This document shows, piece by piece, positions 61,455-64,000 of a DNA stretch of 64,000 nucleotides. The number at the start of each line of letters is the position of its first letter. Within the stretch, counting starts at the first letter, position 1. This DNA is from G965229605 sp965229605. GTDB taxonomy: Bacteria > Pseudomonadota > Alphaproteobacteria > CBDDJK01. The stretch spans positions 1,798,001 through 1,862,000 of the forward strand of contig OZ245892.1 of assembly GCA_965229605.1 (NCBI GenBank). The letters run 5' to 3'. Made by a program: the position numbers and the translations under genes. Below the pieces are notes generated by a model, which worked only from the letters and a program-made list of their open reading frames with translations, was not told the DNA's origin and searched no databases.

Positions 61455-62354
61455 TTACAGAATTGTGATCCCTGTCTGTGTGCATAGGTTATGAATACAT
61501 TCATAGCCTATTTTGGAATATTCATAAGGCGGGGCATAGGCCGGGTCCTGTTCAGCCTCGACAACAATCCAGCCGTGATAATCCATCTCTTTCAGTCGCT
61601 TTGTAATCGGCGCAAAGTCAATGCAGCCATCGCCCGGCACACTAAAAGCCCCGGCAATAACGGCATCAAGAAAACTTGAATCACGAGCCTGCATTTTTTT
61701 GACAATATCCGGGCGCACGTCCTTATAGTGAACATGGCAGACCCGGTCCCCCCAGCGATCCAGCACCCGCAATATATCGCCGCCCGCAAAAAGCAAATGC
61801 CCGGTGTCCAGACAAAGGCCGACTTCCGGCCCCGTGCTGTCCATCAGATCATTCAGGTCATCCTCTGACTGGATGATCGTGCCCATATGATGATGATAGG
61901 CCACCCTCATGCCCTGATCATTGACCCATTTCGCCAGCGCACTCAGCTTTTTTCCATAGGCCCGAAGCTCATCGCGCGACAAGACAGGGCGTGTACTCAA
62001 CGGGGCAGAACGGGAGCTTTGAATAGTATTTGAACATTCCGCATACACAATACATGGGGCCTCCAGCGCAACGAATTGCTCCACCTGCTGGCGCACGGCC
62101 TGCGTTTCTGCTTCAAAATCACGGGTCAAACTGCTGCCCGCACACCAGCCCCCGCATAACGACAGATCATAAGCCTGTAGATAACGGCGCAATTCATCCG
62201 GGTTTGAGGGCATCCGCTGACCGCGCTCAACCCCGGAATAGCCTATCTTCTGCGAATCCGCCAAGGCTTGCTCCATCGTATAGGCCGCCGTTAAATCCGG
62301 CAAATCATCATTTTGCCAGGCAATCAGCGACACCCCGATTTTGACAGCACCCAT
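61455..62354 (-). CDS. iolE: Myo-inosose-2 dehydratase
   Basis: Dehydrates 2-keto-myo-inositol in inositol catabolism. 299-residue TIM-barrel isomerase-like protein: IGVSLIAWQNDDLPDLTAAY, AYHHHMGTIIQSEDDLNDLM, GLCLDTGHLLFAGGDILRVL, HVHYKDVRPDIVKKMQ, and a Glu in WIVVEAEQDPA, which give the metal ligands. It lies two bp after iolD, the enzyme of the following pathway step, so they are one operon. The 148-bp gap to the fusion gene downstream contains no other frame. Confidence 0.93.
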   Translation of the reverse strand: MGAVKIGVSLIAWQNDDLPDLTAAYTMEQALADSQKIGYSGVERGQRMPSNPDELRRYLQAYDLSLCGGWCAGSSLTRDFEAETQAVRQQVEQFVALEAPCIVYAECSNTIQSSRSAPLSTRPVLSRDELRAYGKKLSALAKWVNDQGMRVAYHHHMGTIIQSEDDLNDLMDSTGPEVGLCLDTGHLLFAGGDILRVLDRWGDRVCHVHYKDVRPDIVKKMQARDSSFLDAVIAGAFSVPGDGCIDFAPITKRLKEMDYHGWIVVEAEQDPAYAPPYEYSKIGYECIHNLCTQTGITIL

Positions 62355-62356
62355 CT

Positions 62357-64000
62357 CTAAACCTTTCGCTGGCTTTTGCGTTTTTGCTCATAGTCCGCAC
62401 GCGCCGCATTCACTTGTCGGCGGGGCGAGACTTCCGGCACACCAACCTCCCACCAGGCACCGCCATGCGGAGTTGAAGGATAAGGATCGGTTTCAATCAC
62501 AATAACATAGGGCCGTTTTACCGCCGCAGATTCGCTTCTAGCCCGCTGCAAATGTTCTTCCAGATCAGCAATATTGTCGGCTTTCACCGCAATCGCCCCC
62601 ATCGCTGCCGCATGGGCAACAAAATCAATCTTTGACGGATTGACATGTTCTGCCGTATCCAGAAGATTGTTAAATTCAGCCCCGCCAGTCCCCATCTGCA
62701 GGCGATTGATACAGCCAAACCCACGATTATCCGTAATCACCACGGTAAATTCAATGCCCATCATCGCCGCCGTTGCCAGTTCCGAATTGGCCATCATATA
62801 GGACCCGTCTCCGGCAAAGCAGACAATATTCTTCTCTGGTGCAGCCAGTTTAATGCCAAGTGCACCCGCAATTTCATAGCCCATACAGCTATAGCCATAT
62901 TCCATATGATAGGACCCGGGCTTTCCGGCTTTCCATAATTTATGCAATTCACCCGGCATGGTTCCGGCTGCACACATGGCAATCGTTTCTTCATCCGCAG
63001 AACGCTGAACCGCCCCGATCACCTGCATATCGCTTGGCAATGTATTTCCCTCATCAGGCGGATCGGTCAATGGGTCAACCTTGGCAAACCATTGGGTTTT
63101 CAACTTGGCATCGGGGGCAGAAAAGTGATTTTTCTTCAACTGTGCTGACAGGGCATCAAGGCCCGCCCCGGCATCGCCGCATAAAGGCACGGCCCCGTGT
63201 TTAAAGGCATCATAGGCCTGAATATTCAAACTGATCAACTGGCAGTCCGGTCTCGAAAAAAGCGACCAGGAACCCGTGGTAAAATCCTGAAAGCGGGTGC
63301 CGACCCCCAGCACCACATCTGCCGTGGCGCAGATATGGTTGGCACTTTCTGCCCCGGTCACCCCGACCGGGCCAAAGTTTAACGGATGATCCCATGGCAA
63401 GGCAGATTTCCCGGCCTGGGTTTCAACCACCGGAATCCGGTGCCTTTCAACAAATCTTTTCAGATTCGCGCAGGCGTGCGCATAATGGACCCCGCCCCCG
63501 GCAACAATGACCGGATGCTCGCCCTGACGCAAAAGATCGGCAACCGCAGACAATTCGTCCGGGTCAGACAGCATCACTCGCCGATGCCAGGTTTTTTGTT
63601 TAAAAAACTCTTCGGGCCAGTCAAAAGCCTCGGCCTGGACATCCTGACAAAAGGACAGGGTCACCGGCCCGCATTCTGCCGGATCGGTCATTGTCCGCAA
63701 GGCCCGTGGCAGGGCAGTCAAAAGCTGCTCCGGGCGGGTGATGCGATCAAAATAGCGGCTGATTGGCCTGAAACAATCATTGGCACTGATGGTCCCGTCC
63801 TGAAAATGTTCAACCTGCTGCAAGACCGGGTCCGGCCCGCGATGGGCAAAAACATCCCCCGGAACCAAAAGCACCGGCAAACGGTTGACATGGGCCAACG
63901 CACAGGCGGTGACCAGATTGGTGGCTCCCGGCCCGATAGAGGTCGTCACCATCATGGCACGGGTGCGGCGTAATTGCTTGGCATAGGCAATCGCACTATG
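62357..64000 (-). CDS. iolD: 3D-(3,5/4)-trihydroxycyclohexane-1,2-dione hydrolase, 5' end outside window
   Basis: Thiamine-diphosphate enzyme that opens the ring of the diketo intermediate in myo-inositol degradation. The frame is open to the right edge: upstream of the first ATG (63955) codons HSAIAYAKQLRRTRA continue the family sequence, so the true start is beyond 64000. Seen are VTTSIGPGATNLVTACALAH, the binding domain VIVAGGGVHYAHACANLKRF, and the cofactor motif NIVCFAGDGSYMMANSELAT ending in DNRGFGCINRL. iolE follows. No iol regulator is seen here. Confidence 0.93.
   Translation of the reverse strand, partial: HSAIAYAKQLRRTRAMMVTTSIGPGATNLVTACALAHVNRLPVLLVPGDVFAHRGPDPVLQQVEHFQDGTISANDCFRPISRYFDRITRPEQLLTALPRALRTMTDPAECGPVTLSFCQDVQAEAFDWPEEFFKQKTWHRRVMLSDPDELSAVADLLRQGEHPVIVAGGGVHYAHACANLKRFVERHRIPVVETQAGKSALPWDHPLNFGPVGVTGAESANHICATADVVLGVGTRFQDFTTGSWSLFSRPDCQLISLNIQAYDAFKHGAVPLCGDAGAGLDALSAQLKKNHFSAPDAKLKTQWFAKVDPLTDPPDEGNTLPSDMQVIGAVQRSADEETIAMCAAGTMPGELHKLWKAGKPGSYHMEYGYSCMGYEIAGALGIKLAAPEKNIVCFAGDGSYMMANSELATAAMMGIEFTVVITDNRGFGCINRLQMGTGGAEFNNLLDTAEHVNPSKIDFVAHAAAMGAIAVKADNIADLEEHLQRARSESAAVKRPYVIVIETDPYPSTPHGGAWWEVGVPEVSPRRQVNAARADYEQKRKSQRKV

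Overview
The window reads as a chromosomal segment of an aerobic, Gram-negative alphaproteobacterium of moderate GC. Supporting signs are an RNase E with an acidic insertion in its S1 region, a SecB with a long N-terminal tail, a HIG1-domain protein, the oxygen-dependent cobalamin route (cobG, cobN, cobF), the LPS export genes lptF-lptG-lptD-surA-pdxA and a cytochrome c maturation block. The exact lineage cannot be fixed from sequence reading; a marine Rhodospirillales/SAR116-like group is only a guess. No tRNA, rRNA, CRISPR array or phage block was seen.

Layout. 1-5.7 kb: a giant FecR/Ig-repeat adhesin on the minus strand that meets, at about position 806/807, inverted repeats of the same protein type on the plus strand. 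5.8-13.9 kb: GntR regulator, cobalamin adenosyltransferase, HIG1 protein, sulfotransferase, hydroxyacid dehydrogenase, nitronate monooxygenase-like enzyme and rne with a structured leader. 14.3-23 kb: cobalamin genes, with cobK (+) converging on cobW-cobN-cobG-cobH-cobI-cobJ (-). 23-31 kb: DUF1800 protein, secB, a class III aminotransferase, DUF805, orphan pxpB, argH with a small LptM-like lipoprotein, and lpdA. 31-33.5 kb: a double cold-shock-domain protein with odd flanking repeats and two exported proteins of unknown function. 33.5-41.8 kb: dusA, an orphan fliN, and lptF-lptG-lptD-surA-pdxA. 42-47 kb: yceI, a class A penicillin-binding protein, zapE, accA. 47-55 kb: maf, rng, rpoZ, an EamA transporter, a glutamine amidotransferase, cobF, an MDR dehydrogenase and fmt, with short mobile elements between them. 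55-61.3 kb: ccmE-ccmF-ccmG led by a 1004-residue fusion of an ABC-type exporter half with a HlyD adaptor. 61.4-64 kb: iolD (cut by the window end) and iolE.

Three things stand out. First, the fusion protein joins a type I secretion permease and nucleotide-binding domain to a HlyD-family adaptor, and every canonical ATPase motif of the nucleotide-binding domain is altered. Second, three 271-bp copies, plus one 12-bp solo end, of a TA-flanked element have palindromic ends and an intact small reading frame; in two places the insertion or scar supplies a host gene's stop codon. Third, the adhesin has near-identical 309-bp and 303-bp repeat arrays and an abrupt inverted junction, which is either a real inversion or an amplification/assembly chimera. 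The adhesin lacks an N-terminal signal peptide and the fusion protein belongs to the type I secretion family, so the two may work together, though they lie more than 50 kb apart and no outer-membrane partner is present.
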